A model generated the notes under the pieces. That model saw only the letters and a list, made by a program, of their open reading frames with translations. It did not search any database and had not been told where the DNA came from. A stretch of DNA of 64,000 bases from assembly GCF_017876775.1 (NCBI RefSeq), contig NZ_JAGIOP010000002.1, positions 1,178,001 to 1,242,000 on the forward strand. The letters run 5' to 3'. The position numbers were made by a program, and so were the translations under genes. Below are positions 47,550-56,841 of this stretch, piece after piece. This DNA is from Mycolicibacterium lutetiense (lineage in GTDB: Bacteria; Actinomycetota; Actinomycetes; Mycobacteriales; Mycobacteriaceae). Positions within the stretch are counted from its first letter, which is position 1; every line of letters begins with the position of its first letter.

Positions 47550-48239
47550 ACGCGACTCCAGCAGATTCCACTCCCCGGCCTGTACCGGCCGGTGAAACCA
47601 GATCGACGAGTCGGTGGTGCCACTGCGGTGACTGCGCGAGCGCATGCTGTGCCCGTGCACGGCCAGCGCCGGGTCGATCCCGTACAGGTCGGTGATGTAC
47701 ACCGCGATCAGCGTGTGCACCAACGGATCGTCCGGCAGTTCGGTGGTGACCCGCCACCACATCCGGCGCACGAACTCCTCGCCCGAGCCGTCGTCGGCGA
47801 TACGGATGTCGAACTCGTCGAGCGGAAGTGACGGCGCCGGGCCGGGTGGGCCGGTGCACGGAAGCACCTCGGGATCGTGCGGCATCGCACCCAGCCCGTG
47901 CTCGGGCCCGGCGAGTCCCGTCGCGAACGACACCGTGGCCGTCGTCAGCATGCGGCCGTGCTCGTATGTTTCGACCCGCCGGGCAGAGGCCGTGCGCCCG
48001 TCGTACACGCGCTGCACGCGGTGCTCGGCGGCTTCCCCCGCGTCGCCGCCCCGCAGAAACTGAAGATGCATGTTGGTCGGTGACCGGTCATCACCGACGG
48101 TGCGGCAGGCGGCGGCCAGGCTCTGCGCGGCCAGCAGACCGCCATAGGCCCGCTTGCCGGTCGGACCGCTGGCCTGCCCGGCGAAGACGTCACCGCCCGC
48201 GTGCGCGCGCACGTCCAACAGCTTCAGCAGGGTACTCAC
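47433..48239 (-). CDS. Acyl-CoA thioesterase II-family protein (TesB-like)
   Basis: 268 residues with two hot-dog folds: N-terminal FAGQASGPTGKRAYGGLLAAQSLAAACRTV and C-terminal GTTDSSIWFHRPVQAGEWNLLESRSPAAARGRGL with the Asp/Gln-type acid and serine positions of TesB. It hydrolyses acyl-CoA to acid and CoA. GTG start overlaps the CoA-transferase stop (GTGA). Its last 117 bases overlap the end of the convergent acyltransferase fusion gene on the other strand. Confidence 0.87.
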   Translation of the reverse strand: MSTLLKLLDVRAHAGGDVFAGQASGPTGKRAYGGLLAAQSLAAACRTVGDDRSPTNMHLQFLRGGDAGEAAEHRVQRVYDGRTASARRVETYEHGRMLTTATVSFATGLAGPEHGLGAMPHDPEVLPCTGPPGPAPSLPLDEFDIRIADDGSGEEFVRRMWWRVTTELPDDPLVHTLIAVYITDLYGIDPALAVHGHSMRSRSHRSGTTDSSIWFHRPVQAGEWNLLESRSPAAARGRGLITSSLIGADGGIAATLVQEGLVADRDPA

Positions 48240-49465
48240 CGAGCACCGGTCCCCGTTGCGACGGTTCCTGATTCGATCAGGGCCGCGATCTCGTCGGCAC
48301 CGAGCCCGAGGTGGTCAGCCAGCACCGCGATGGTGTCGTCGCCGAGTGCGGGCGCGGGCACCGCAGGCGGATACTGCCCGCCGACCGATACCGGCAGACC
48401 CGGCGCCAGGTACGTGCCGATACGCGGTTGTTCCAGCGGAGTGAACAGCGGGTTGGCCACGACCCGGTCGTTGACGGCGACCTCGGCGAAGCTGCGGTAT
48501 CGCTCCCACAGCACCGAGGTGCCCGACAGCGCCGCGCTGACCTCCTCGGCGGTGTGCTCGCTGAACCACAGGGTAAACAATCCGGTCAGGGCGTCGCGGT
48601 GGGTGTAGCGCTGCCCTTCGTCGGTGAAGTCGGCTCCGAACGCCTCAGCAAGGGCGGCAACGGCTTTGGTGGTTCCGGTGACTTCGGTGAGGTCACGGAA
48701 ATGGCGGCCGGTGAGAGCGACGAGCATGAACCCGACGCCGTCGCTGCTGGTGAAGTTCTGCCCGTAGGTGCCGTACAGCGTATTGCCGAGGCGTTCCCGG
48801 CCGGTGCCGTTGATCATCACCTCGGTCAGGAATCCGAGATTGCCCGCGGTGGCGAGGGCGACGTTCTCCAGTGGAATGCTGATCCGTGCGCCCTCGCCGC
48901 TGGAATCGCGGTGGCGCAGTGCGGCACTGACCGCCAGTGCCACATACAGTCCACAGCTGACATCCCAGGCCGGCAGTACGTGGTTGACCGGGGTGGCCAA
49001 CTGCGCGGGCCCGGTCACCATGGGGAAGCCCAACCCGGCGTTGACCGTGTAATCGACGCCGGTGCCGCCGTCGGCGCGCCCCGACACCTCGACATGGATC
49101 AGGTCGGGACGCAATCCGGACAGCACCTCGTACGAATGCCATTGACGTCCAGCGACATTCGTGATGAGAACGCCGGCCTCGGCGACCAGGCGTTGCACCA
49201 GCTGCTGCCCCTCGGGTGAGCGCACATCAGCGGCCACCGAGCGCTTGCCCTTGTTCAGACCGGCCCAGTAGATGCTGTCGCCGCCATCGGTCAGCGGCCA
49301 GCGGTGGTAGTCGGCGGCACCCCCGATCGGGTCGACGCGCACCACCTCGGCACCCAACTGGGACAGGGTCATGCCGGCCAGGGGCACAGCTACGAAACTG
49401 GAGATCTCGACGATCCGCACCCCGGCCAGCGGGCGGGTCGGGTCCGGCGTTACGGATTCAGCCAT
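48236..49465 (-). CDS. CaiB/BaiF family III CoA-transferase
   Basis: 409 residues. The opening PLAGVRIVEISSFVAVPLAGMTLSQLGAEVVRVD is the family hallmark. RSVAADVRSPEGQQLVQRLVAEAGVLITN follows, and the catalytic Asp region is LIHVEVSGR / TVNAGLGFPMVTG. It moves CoA between carboxylic acids or acts as a racemase (MCR/AMACR relatives). ATG 49465 is used because the open frame before it carries no family sequence. It lies 13 bases after the E1 gene. Confidence 0.87.
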   Translation of the reverse strand: MAESVTPDPTRPLAGVRIVEISSFVAVPLAGMTLSQLGAEVVRVDPIGGAADYHRWPLTDGGDSIYWAGLNKGKRSVAADVRSPEGQQLVQRLVAEAGVLITNVAGRQWHSYEVLSGLRPDLIHVEVSGRADGGTGVDYTVNAGLGFPMVTGPAQLATPVNHVLPAWDVSCGLYVALAVSAALRHRDSSGEGARISIPLENVALATAGNLGFLTEVMINGTGRERLGNTLYGTYGQNFTSSDGVGFMLVALTGRHFRDLTEVTGTTKAVAALAEAFGADFTDEGQRYTHRDALTGLFTLWFSEHTAEEVSAALSGTSVLWERYRSFAEVAVNDRVVANPLFTPLEQPRIGTYLAPGLPVSVGGQYPPAVPAPALGDDTIAVLADHLGLGADEIAALIESGTVATGTGAR

Positions 49466-49478
49466 GGAAGTCAAGCTA

Positions 49479-51632
49479 TCAAGCCCGTTCACCGACCAGT
49501 TTCACCGCGGCTGCCTCGATGGTGTCCTCGGACAACAGCACCTGCAGGGCGGCATCACCGAGCGGGATGAAACTGTCGGCACTGGCCACCCGCTGCACCC
49601 GACCGGTGTAGCCGTGATCGGTGAGTTCGGCCAGCACACCCTCCCCCACACCGCCGCTGCGGCGGGTCTCGTCGACGATGAGCACCCGCCCGGTCGCGTC
49701 GGCCTCGCGCAGCATGTCCTCGACCGGCAGCGGCGACAACCAGCGCAGATCCACCACCCGGGTGCCGATCCCGGCCTGCTCCAGACGACGGGCCACCCGC
49801 AGGCTCAGCCACAGACCGTTGCCGAAGGTCAGGATCGTCAGGTCGTTGCCGTCACCGTAGGTGCGGGCCCGACCGATCTGCACGGGCTGCCCCGGGTAGC
49901 GCGCCAGCCATCGCTGATCGCCGTCGGTGTAGAGGTCCCTGGTGTGGTACAACGCGATCGGTTCGAGGAAAACACACACGGCGCCAGCGTCTTTGGCTGC
50001 GGCGACACAGGTGTGCAGCATGGCCGCGGCATCGTCGGGCCGGGCCGGGGAGGCGATCACCACCCCGGGTATGTCGCGGATCGCCGCGATCGAGTTGTCG
50101 TTGTGGAAGTGACCGCCGAACCCCTTCTGGTACCCGTAGCCCGCGATCCGCACCACCATCGGGTTGCGGTACTGGCGGTTGGAGAAGAACGGCAGCGTGG
50201 CGCCCTCGCCGCGGATCTGATCGGCGGCGTTGTGCAGATACGCCAGGTATTGAATCTCCGGGATCGACACCAGTCCCGAAACGCCCGCTCCCAACGCCAG
50301 TCCCAGGATGGTCTGTTCGTCGAGCAGGGTGTCGAAAACCCGCGCGGGTCCGGCGGCGGCCTGCAGGCCGCGGGTCACCCCGTAGACCCCGCCTTTGCGG
50401 GCGATGTCCTCACCGAAGACGATCACCTCCGGGTGGTCCTGCAGGACGTTCTGCAGCGCCGCGTTGATGGCCAGGGCCAGGGTCAACGGCTCGCCACCAG
50501 GCTCGCCCGGGGCGGCGACGGAGACCGCCCTGCCTTCGTCGAGCGTGTCGCGCAGTGGCTGCATGACAGCTGTCGCGCTGTCCAACTGCGGATAGTCGCT
50601 GACCTGGCGGGCCAGTTCCATCACCTCGGCGCGCTTGGCCTCATAGCGTTGCACCACCTCGGCCGGCGTCAGAATACCATGGGCCACAAGGAGTTTCGCG
50701 GTGTTCACGACCGGATCCCGCTCGTAGTCTGCGAGGATGTCGGCGGGCCGCCGGTAGGCCGGCTCGTAGTCGCTGCCGGCATGACCCATGAGGCGCACCG
50801 TCCGCAGATGCAGAAGGGCGGGCTTCCGTTCGCGACGAACCCAATCGGCTGCGGTCCGCGCGGTATCGAAGGCGTCGACGAGGTCGCAGCCGTCGGCGGC
50901 GAAGTACCGGAGCCCCTCCCGATCGCCGTAGGCGCGGGCAATCCACCCGTGCGGCGTCGGAGTGCTGATCCCGATGCCGTTGTCCTCACAGACGAAGAGC
51001 AGCGGCATCGGCAGACCCTGGTAGGCGGCGTGCAGGGCCGCGTTGACGGCGCCGACGGTCGTCGAGTGATTGGCCGAGGCGTCGCCGAAGCTGCACACCG
51101 TGACCGCATCCTCCGGCCACGGGCAGGCCACCCCAAGCTTGCGGGTGCGGGCGATCGAGAAGGCCACCCCGACTGACCGTGGCAGATGTGACGCGATGGT
51201 GGAGGTCTGCGGAATGATGTTCAGGTCGTGGCGGCCGAACACCTTGTGCCGTCCGCCGGAGATCGGTTCGGCGGTGGCCGCCACCAGTCCGAGCAGTACG
51301 TCACGCAGCGGATCGGAGCCGTCGACCTGCGCAGCGCGGGCCAGGTAGAAGCCGCCCGACCGGTAGTGCAGCAGCGCCGGATCGGTCGGGCGCAGCGTTG
51401 CCGCCACCGCGGCGTTGCCCTCATGGCCCGACGATCCGATGGTGTAGTAGCCCTTGCCCTCTGAGCGCAGCCAGCGCGCGGCGAGATCAAGGTGACGGCT
51501 GCCGATTTGGGCGTCGAAGAGCGCCAAGGGATTCGGAATACCGAGCGCGGTCGCCGCGCTCTGCCCAGTCAGGGCCGATACCGTCGCAGTGAAGTGCTCA
51601 TCGATGGCCTCGGTCCCCGAAACTCCGGCCAT
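49479..51632 (-). CDS. 2-oxo-acid dehydrogenase E1, alpha and beta subunits fused
   Basis: 717 residues. The N-terminal 370 match the E1 alpha subunit with the thiamine diphosphate motif GDASANHSTTVGAVNAALHAA...EDN. The C-terminal 325 match the beta subunit (VIVFGEDIARKGGVYGVTRGL, GLALGAGVSGLVSIPEIQY, GFGGHFHNDNS, LIVDETRRSGGVGEGVLAEL). It decarboxylates a 2-oxo acid, probably branched-chain or aromatic. No E2 or E3 gene is in the window, so it must use partners encoded elsewhere. ATG is one base from the HAD stop. Confidence 0.9.
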   Translation of the reverse strand: MAGVSGTEAIDEHFTATVSALTGQSAATALGIPNPLALFDAQIGSRHLDLAARWLRSEGKGYYTIGSSGHEGNAAVAATLRPTDPALLHYRSGGFYLARAAQVDGSDPLRDVLLGLVAATAEPISGGRHKVFGRHDLNIIPQTSTIASHLPRSVGVAFSIARTRKLGVACPWPEDAVTVCSFGDASANHSTTVGAVNAALHAAYQGLPMPLLFVCEDNGIGISTPTPHGWIARAYGDREGLRYFAADGCDLVDAFDTARTAADWVRRERKPALLHLRTVRLMGHAGSDYEPAYRRPADILADYERDPVVNTAKLLVAHGILTPAEVVQRYEAKRAEVMELARQVSDYPQLDSATAVMQPLRDTLDEGRAVSVAAPGEPGGEPLTLALAINAALQNVLQDHPEVIVFGEDIARKGGVYGVTRGLQAAAGPARVFDTLLDEQTILGLALGAGVSGLVSIPEIQYLAYLHNAADQIRGEGATLPFFSNRQYRNPMVVRIAGYGYQKGFGGHFHNDNSIAAIRDIPGVVIASPARPDDAAAMLHTCVAAAKDAGAVCVFLEPIALYHTRDLYTDGDQRWLARYPGQPVQIGRARTYGDGNDLTILTFGNGLWLSLRVARRLEQAGIGTRVVDLRWLSPLPVEDMLREADATGRVLIVDETRRSGGVGEGVLAELTDHGYTGRVQRVASADSFIPLGDAALQVLLSEDTIEAAAVKLVGERA

Positions 51633-51633
51633 C

Positions 51634-52407
51634 TCAGATCAATTCGATGGCTTCGGCGATGGACGGCAGTATGCGGCTGGGCCGGAACGGGTAACGCTCG
51701 ATATCCTCGACCGACGTCGAACCGGTGAGCACCAGGATGGTGTCCAATCCCGCCTCGATCCCGGCCACCACATCGGTGTCCATCCGGTCGCCCACCATGA
51801 CAGTGTTCTCCGAGTGCGCCTCGATCCGATTGAGTGCGCTGCGGAACATCATCGGATTGGGTTTGCCGACGAAGTAGGGGTCACGCCCGGTGGCCTTGGT
51901 GATCATCGCGGCCACCGACCCGGTCGCGGGCAGCGGCCCCTCTGCCGACGGGCCGCTGACGTCAGGGTTGGTGGCGATGAACCGGGCACCGCCGAGGATC
52001 AGCCGGACGGCTTTGGTGATCGCCTCAAACGAATAGGTCCGGGTCTCCCCCAGCACCACGTAGTCCGGCGCGATGTCGGTCAGGGTGTAACCGGCCTCGT
52101 GCAGCGCGGTGGTCAGCCCGGCCTCACCGATCACATAGGCCGACCCACCCGGCAGCTGATCGTCCAGGAATGCCGCCGTCGCCAGGGCCGACGTCCAGAT
52201 CGACGCTTCTGGCACGATCAGCCCCGAACGCGCCAGGCGGGCGGCCAGGTCGCGCGGTGTGAAGATCGAGTTGTTGGTCAGCACCAGGAATGGCCGTTTC
52301 TTGTCGGCCAGAGTCTGCAGGAATTCGGCGGCGCCCGGCAGCGCATGTTCCTCGCGCACCAGGACGCCGTCCATGTCGGTTAGCCAGCACTGGGCAGGTG
52401 AACGCAC
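51634..52407 (-). CDS. HAD-IIA family hydrolase (NagD-like)
   Basis: 257 residues. HAD motif I is [18 protein letters not shown], motif II LTNNS with the NagD-type cap, motif III Lys in [12 protein letters not shown] and motif [20 protein letters not shown]. These enzymes dephosphorylate small phosphates such as UMP, 4-nitrophenyl phosphate analogues or phosphoglycolate. GTG start at 52407. It is the first gene of the HAD / E1 / CoA-transferase / TesB unit. The IS30 element starts 67 bases upstream and may have split or replaced its promoter. Confidence 0.89.
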   Translation of the reverse strand: MRSPAQCWLTDMDGVLVREEHALPGAAEFLQTLADKKRPFLVLTNNSIFTPRDLAARLARSGLIVPEASIWTSALATAAFLDDQLPGGSAYVIGEAGLTTALHEAGYTLTDIAPDYVVLGETRTYSFEAITKAVRLILGGARFIATNPDVSGPSAEGPLPATGSVAAMITKATGRDPYFVGKPNPMMFRSALNRIEAHSENTVMVGDRMDTDVVAGIEAGLDTILVLTGSTSVEDIERYPFRPSRILPSIAEAIELI

Positions 52408-52474
52408 TCGTCCAGTGTCCCAATTCGCGCTACGGATCAGGGCTCAACCGGGCAATAGCGGTGTAAAACGCACA

Positions 52475-52495
52475 CCGAGACTGCACTCAGGGACA
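52475..52495. repeat. IS30 left terminal inverted repeat
   Basis: CCGAGACTG-CA-CTCAGGGACA; pairs with 53788-53808 with two mismatches. It lies 38 bases beyond the transposase stop. Confidence 0.85.
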
Positions 52496-52533
52496 GATTT
52501 TCCGCTCGAAGTCAAGTGGTTAGTGCAACGCGG

Positions 52534-53730
52534 TTAGGCAGCTTGATCGAGGAGAGTGGCCAAACGTTGGGCTGGGGTGTCGAAGTCCAGGGTGGGTCGG
52601 GGTCGGGTGTTGAGTTTGTCTTGGACTCCTTTGAGGTCGGCTTTGGTGTAGCCGGACAGGTCGGTGCCCTTTTCGAACCAGAACCGCAGCAGCCGGTTGG
52701 TGTTCTCGTTACTGCCCCGCTGCCAGGGTGAATGAGGATCGCAGAAGTAGACCGGCGCTTGCAGTGCCAGGCTGATGTCGTGCCAGCGGGCCATCTCGCT
52801 GCCGCGATCCCAGGTGATCGTGCGACGTAGGTGAGCAGGCAGCTCGTTCATCGCCTCGATCATCGCGGTGGCCACCGAATCGGCGGTGTGATCGTGCGGT
52901 AGGTGCAGCAAGATGGTGAATCGGGTGCTGCGCTCGACCAGGGTCCCGATTGCGCTGCCACCTGCGGCGCCCAGGATCAGGTCACCTTCCCAATGCCCGG
53001 GCACGGCACGGTCATCCACCACGGCGGGCCGCTGGCTGATGGTGATCACATCGCTGAACTTCCCGCGTCGCTCGGTACTGCCCCGGGGCTTGCGAGCGGC
53101 GCGTTTAGTCGACAAGCACTTGTTCAGATCGGCGCGTAGCTGGCCGCGGCCTTGCACGTAGAGGCACTTGTAGATGGTTTCGTGGCTCACCCGTGTCAGC
53201 CTGTCATCGGGATGGTCACGAGCCAACATCTCGGCGATCAGTTTCGGGCTCCACCCGTCATCCATCCAGGTTTCGATGGCGGCGCACACCCGGGTGTCGT
53301 TGAGCTTGAACTCTTTGGGCCGCTTGGCTTTCTGACTAGCTCTGGCATGAGCCAACCCTGCGTGATAGTCCCCGGCCGCAGTGCGATTGCGCCGGATCTC
53401 GCGTGAGATGACGCTGGGATCGCGATCGAGCTGGCGGGCAATCTCAGCCTGTGGGTGTCGTTGATCGAGCCCCCGCATGATCAGGACGCGTTCGTCGTAG
53501 CTCAGCCGGTGACCACGTCCGCCGGCACGGGTGAGGTCACCAGGTTCGGCCAACCCGAGATCACCTTTGCCAATTCGCAGCCTCATACCGCCAGCCTTAC
53601 GCCACCACGCCCGCCCGACATTGCGTGACACACCGAGTTGACGTTCGGCCTCCAGCACCGACATCCCGGCACACACCAGATCAAAAAACTGCCGCTTCAA
53701 CCACCACGGCGCCCGATAACCAGTCGGCAT
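52534..53730 (-). CDS. IS30-family transposase
   Basis: 398 residues. The N-terminal helix-turn-helix (SVLEAERQLGVSRNVGRAWW) and IS30 HTH_38 (HPQAEIARQLDRDPSVISREI) bind the ends. The DDE catalytic core follows: GHWEGDLILG with the first Asp, TWDRGSEMARW with the second, and SPWQRGSNENTNRLLR with the Glu. All key residues are present and the frame is unbroken, so the element may be active. ATG 53730 follows a GGGGG stretch; a GTG at 53742 would add four residues. Confidence 0.95.
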   Translation of the reverse strand: MPTGYRAPWWLKRQFFDLVCAGMSVLEAERQLGVSRNVGRAWWRKAGGMRLRIGKGDLGLAEPGDLTRAGGRGHRLSYDERVLIMRGLDQRHPQAEIARQLDRDPSVISREIRRNRTAAGDYHAGLAHARASQKAKRPKEFKLNDTRVCAAIETWMDDGWSPKLIAEMLARDHPDDRLTRVSHETIYKCLYVQGRGQLRADLNKCLSTKRAARKPRGSTERRGKFSDVITISQRPAVVDDRAVPGHWEGDLILGAAGGSAIGTLVERSTRFTILLHLPHDHTADSVATAMIEAMNELPAHLRRTITWDRGSEMARWHDISLALQAPVYFCDPHSPWQRGSNENTNRLLRFWFEKGTDLSGYTKADLKGVQDKLNTRPRPTLDFDTPAQRLATLLDQAA

Positions 53731-53787
53731 TGCAACCCCCACATTGACGGATGTTGCATTGACCGTATGAATCTGCCCCGCGATTCT

Positions 53788-53808
53788 TGTCCCTGAGCAC
53801 AGTCTCGG
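53788..53808. repeat. IS30 right terminal inverted repeat
   Basis: Reverse complement reads CCGAGACTG-TG-CTCAGGGACA. It ends 18 bases before the stop of the aminotransferase gene, so the insertion probably hit that operon's terminator zone. Confidence 0.85.
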
Positions 53809-53826
53809 AGAAGGTGGCCGGAAAGA

Positions 53827-55212
53827 TCAGTTGGTGTACTGATCGGCGACGTCGAACGCCTTGTCCAGGATCGCCAGACCCTCGCGCGCTTCCTCCTCCG
53901 TGACGTTGCACGGCGGCACCACATGGATGCGGTTGTAGTTGGCGAACGGCAGCAGGCCGTTGGCCTTGCAGGCACTGACCACGGCGCCCATCGCCGGGCT
54001 GGTGCCACCGTAGGGTGCCAACGGTTCGCGGGTCTGCTGATCGGCGACCAGCTCGACGGCCCAGAACACACCCGCACCGCGGACCTCGCCGATGCTGCGG
54101 TGCTTGGCCGCCAACTCCGCCAGGCCGGGCGCGATCACCTCGGACCCGATCTTGGCCGCGTTCTCGACCATGCCTTCGTCGGCCATCGCGTTGATGGTCG
54201 CGACGGCGGCCGCGGTGGCCAGCGGGTGCCCGGAGTAGGTCAGCCCGCCCGGGTAGGGCCGATGCGCGAACGTCTCATAGATGGCCGGGCTGATCGCCAC
54301 ACCACCGAGCGGCACATATCCGGAGTTGACGCCCTTGGCGAAGGTGAGCAGGTCCGGCACCACGTCGAAGTGGTCGATGGAGAACCACTTTCCGCTGCGC
54401 CCGAATCCGGCCATGACCTCGTCGGCGATGAACACGATGCCGTAGCGGTCGCAGATCTCCCGCACCCCGGTCATGTATCCGGGCGGGGGCACCATGATGC
54501 CGGCAGTACCCGGAATCGACTCCAGGATGATCGCAGCGATGGTGGCCGGGCCCTCCATCTGGATCAGCTTGTCGAGGTACTCCAGCGCGCGCTGGGATTC
54601 CTGTTCCTCGGTCTCGGCGTGGAACGACGAGCGATACAGAAACGGTCCGTTGAAGTGCACGGTGCCGGCGTTTCCGTAGTCGTTGGACCAGCGCCGCGGG
54701 TCACCGGTCAGGTTGACCGCGGTGTCGGTGCCACCGTGGTAGGAGCGGTACCGCGACAGCACCTTGTAGCGGCCGGTGTGCAGGCGGGCCATCCGGACCG
54801 CATGCTCCACCGCGTCGGCACCGGCGTTGGTGAAGAACACCTTGTTCAGGTCACCGGGGGTGCGCTCGGCGACCAGCCGGGCCGCCTCCGAGCGAGCCGC
54901 GTTGGCGTACTGCGGGGCCACCGTGCACAGCTTGGCGGCCTGCTCGGCAATGGCGGCCACGACCTTGGGGTGCTGGTGACCGATATTGGTATTGACCAGC
55001 TGGGAGGAGAAGTCCAGGAGGCGGTTGCCGTCGCCGTCCCACACGTACGAGCCCTGCGCGGCGGTGATCGTCATCGGCGAGATTTCCTCCTGCGCCGACC
55101 AGGAATGGAACACGTGTGCGCGGTCGAGTTCATAGGCCCGCGCGGCCTCGGCCTTCGCCGCCTCGACGGTCAATCCGTTGGGCAGCGCGGCGGACTCTTC
55201 AACAACAGTCAT
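53827..55212 (-). CDS. Class III PLP aminotransferase (omega-amino acid type)
   Basis: 461 residues of the class III (ornithine/GABA/beta-alanine) aminotransferases. Motifs are LLDFSSQLVNTNIGHQHPKV, FFTNAGADAVEHAVRMAR, RYRSYHGGTDTAVNLTGDPR, IFIADEVMAGFGRSGKWFS with PLP-binding Asp, and the Schiff-base Lys in LLTFAKGVNSGYVPLGG. Start ATG 55212. It follows mmsA by 13 bases. The pairing with a semialdehyde dehydrogenase suits beta-alanine or 3-aminoisobutyrate breakdown. Confidence 0.9.
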   Translation of the reverse strand: MTVVEESAALPNGLTVEAAKAEAARAYELDRAHVFHSWSAQEEISPMTITAAQGSYVWDGDGNRLLDFSSQLVNTNIGHQHPKVVAAIAEQAAKLCTVAPQYANAARSEAARLVAERTPGDLNKVFFTNAGADAVEHAVRMARLHTGRYKVLSRYRSYHGGTDTAVNLTGDPRRWSNDYGNAGTVHFNGPFLYRSSFHAETEEQESQRALEYLDKLIQMEGPATIAAIILESIPGTAGIMVPPPGYMTGVREICDRYGIVFIADEVMAGFGRSGKWFSIDHFDVVPDLLTFAKGVNSGYVPLGGVAISPAIYETFAHRPYPGGLTYSGHPLATAAAVATINAMADEGMVENAAKIGSEVIAPGLAELAAKHRSIGEVRGAGVFWAVELVADQQTREPLAPYGGTSPAMGAVVSACKANGLLPFANYNRIHVVPPCNVTEEEAREGLAILDKAFDVADQYTN

Positions 55213-55225
55213 GGGTGCGATTCTC

Positions 55226-56728
55226 TCACTTGTTCTCGGGGAACCCGAGGTTGATGCCCCCATGGCTGGGGTCCAGCCAGCGGGTGGTGATGGCCTTGGT
55301 CCTGGTGAAGAAGTGCACGCCTTCGGCGCCGTGCGCATGGCTGTCACCGAACAGCGACGCCTTCCAACCGCCAAAACTGAAGTAGGACATCGGAACGGGA
55401 ATCGGCACGTTGATGCCGACCATGCCGACCTCGACCTCGTTCTGGAAACGCCGCGCCGCGCCACCGTCATTGGTGAAGATCGCGGTGCCGTTGCCGTAGG
55501 GATTGTTGTTGATCAACGCAAGAGCATCGTCGTAGGTCTCGACCCGCAGCACCGACAGCACCGGACCGAAGATCTCATCGGTGTAGACACTCATCTCCGG
55601 CGTGACGTTGTCGAGCAGCGTCGGGCCCAGCCAGAAACCGCCGGGGTCCCGTTGGCCGGCCCCGTCCAGCACGGTGCGACCGTCGAGCACGACCTTGGCG
55701 CCGTCGACCTCGCCGGCGTCGATGTAGGAAGCCACCTTGTCGCGGTGGGCCTTGGTGACCAGCGGCCCCATGTCCGAATCCTGGGTTCCGTCACCGGTTT
55801 TGATGGTGGTGGCGCGCTCGGCGATCTTGGCGACCAGATCGTCGGCGATGGGGCCGACGGCCACCGCGGCCGAAATCGCCATGCAACGCTCACCCGCAGA
55901 ACCGAAACCGGCGTTGACCATCGCATCGGCGGCCAGATCCAGGTCGGCATCGGGCAGGATCACGGCGTGGTTCTTGGCCCCGCCCAGCGCCTGCACCCGC
56001 TTGCCCGCCGCAGTGCCGGTGGCGTAGACGTACTGCGCGATCGGGGTGGAGCCGACGAAGGAGATCGCCTTGATCTTCGGGTTGGTCAACAGCTCGTCGA
56101 CCGCGGTCTTGTCACCCTGCAGCACGTTGAACACACCGTCGGGCAGGCCCGCCTCGGCCCACAACCGGGCCATCCACAGCGAGGCGCTCGGATCCTTCTC
56201 CGACGGTTTGAGCACCACGGTGTTGCCCGCGGCGATGGCGATCGGGAAGAACCACATCGGCACCATGGCCGGGAAGTTGAACGGCGAGATGACGCCGACG
56301 GGGCCCAGCGGCTGCAGCACGGAGTGCACATCCACGTTCGTGGAGGCGTTCTCGGTGAACCCGCCCTTGAGCAGATTCGGGATGCCGCAAGCGAACTCGA
56401 CGACCTCCAGGCCCCGGCTCACCTCACCGAGGGCATCGGAGAGCACCTTGCCGTGCTCAGCGGTGATGAGCGCGGCCAGCTCCTCCTTGCGGGCGTTGAG
56501 CAACTCCCGGTACGCGAACAGCACCGAAGTGCGCTTGGCCAGCGATGTGTCACGCCAAGCCGGGAACGCCGCCACGGCGGCGTCGATCACCGCACGAGCA
56601 TCATCCACGCTGGCCAGCGCAACCTCACCGGTCACCGCACCAGTGGCCGGGTTGGTCACCGGGGCCGTGGCGGTCGACGTCCCGGCGAAGATCTTGCCGT
56701 CGCGCCAGTGCTGGATGACATTGCTCAT
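55226..56728 (-). CDS. mmsA: CoA-acylating methylmalonate-semialdehyde dehydrogenase
   Basis: 500 residues of the ALDH6 family, converting malonate or methylmalonate semialdehyde to acetyl- or propionyl-CoA. Characteristic are VISPFNFPAMVPMWFFPIAIA, FVGSTPIAQYVYATGTAAGKRVQALGGAKNHAV (Asn replaces the usual general-base Glu, as in MmsA), nucleophile Cys in SAGERCMAISAAV, and PIPVPMSYFSFGGWKASLFGD. ATG 56728 is taken over the longer open frame. Divergent from the PucR gene with 113 bases between starts. Confidence 0.92.
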   Translation of the reverse strand: MSNVIQHWRDGKIFAGTSTATAPVTNPATGAVTGEVALASVDDARAVIDAAVAAFPAWRDTSLAKRTSVLFAYRELLNARKEELAALITAEHGKVLSDALGEVSRGLEVVEFACGIPNLLKGGFTENASTNVDVHSVLQPLGPVGVISPFNFPAMVPMWFFPIAIAAGNTVVLKPSEKDPSASLWMARLWAEAGLPDGVFNVLQGDKTAVDELLTNPKIKAISFVGSTPIAQYVYATGTAAGKRVQALGGAKNHAVILPDADLDLAADAMVNAGFGSAGERCMAISAAVAVGPIADDLVAKIAERATTIKTGDGTQDSDMGPLVTKAHRDKVASYIDAGEVDGAKVVLDGRTVLDGAGQRDPGGFWLGPTLLDNVTPEMSVYTDEIFGPVLSVLRVETYDDALALINNNPYGNGTAIFTNDGGAARRFQNEVEVGMVGINVPIPVPMSYFSFGGWKASLFGDSHAHGAEGVHFFTRTKAITTRWLDPSHGGINLGFPENK

Positions 56729-56841
56729 GGGGGTCCGAACCTTCCTGCGGCATGGGGTGTGGCTACCACTCTGAGCCAGGATCAATACCGTTGGAGCCAT
56801 CAGTCTGTAAAGCAGAACGCCTACTTCAATACACTTTGTCA

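Larger units (their letters stand above)
52475..53808 (-). mobile_element. IS30-family insertion sequence, 1334 bp
   Basis: Bounded by 21-bp inverted repeats, left 52475-52495 and right 53788-53808, which match at 19 of 21 positions (consensus CCGAGACTG-yr-CTCAGGGACA). It contains one IS30 transposase read from right to left. The three bases outside the repeats differ (ACA on the left, AGA on the right), so no target duplication can be claimed. It is inserted between the HAD-operon promoter region and the end of the aminotransferase gene. Confidence 0.88.

Noticed and set aside
49371..51176. 601-codon plus-strand frame across the E1 dehydrogenase gene
   Set aside because: It is a shadow of the minus-strand E1 gene, which carries full thiamine-enzyme motifs.
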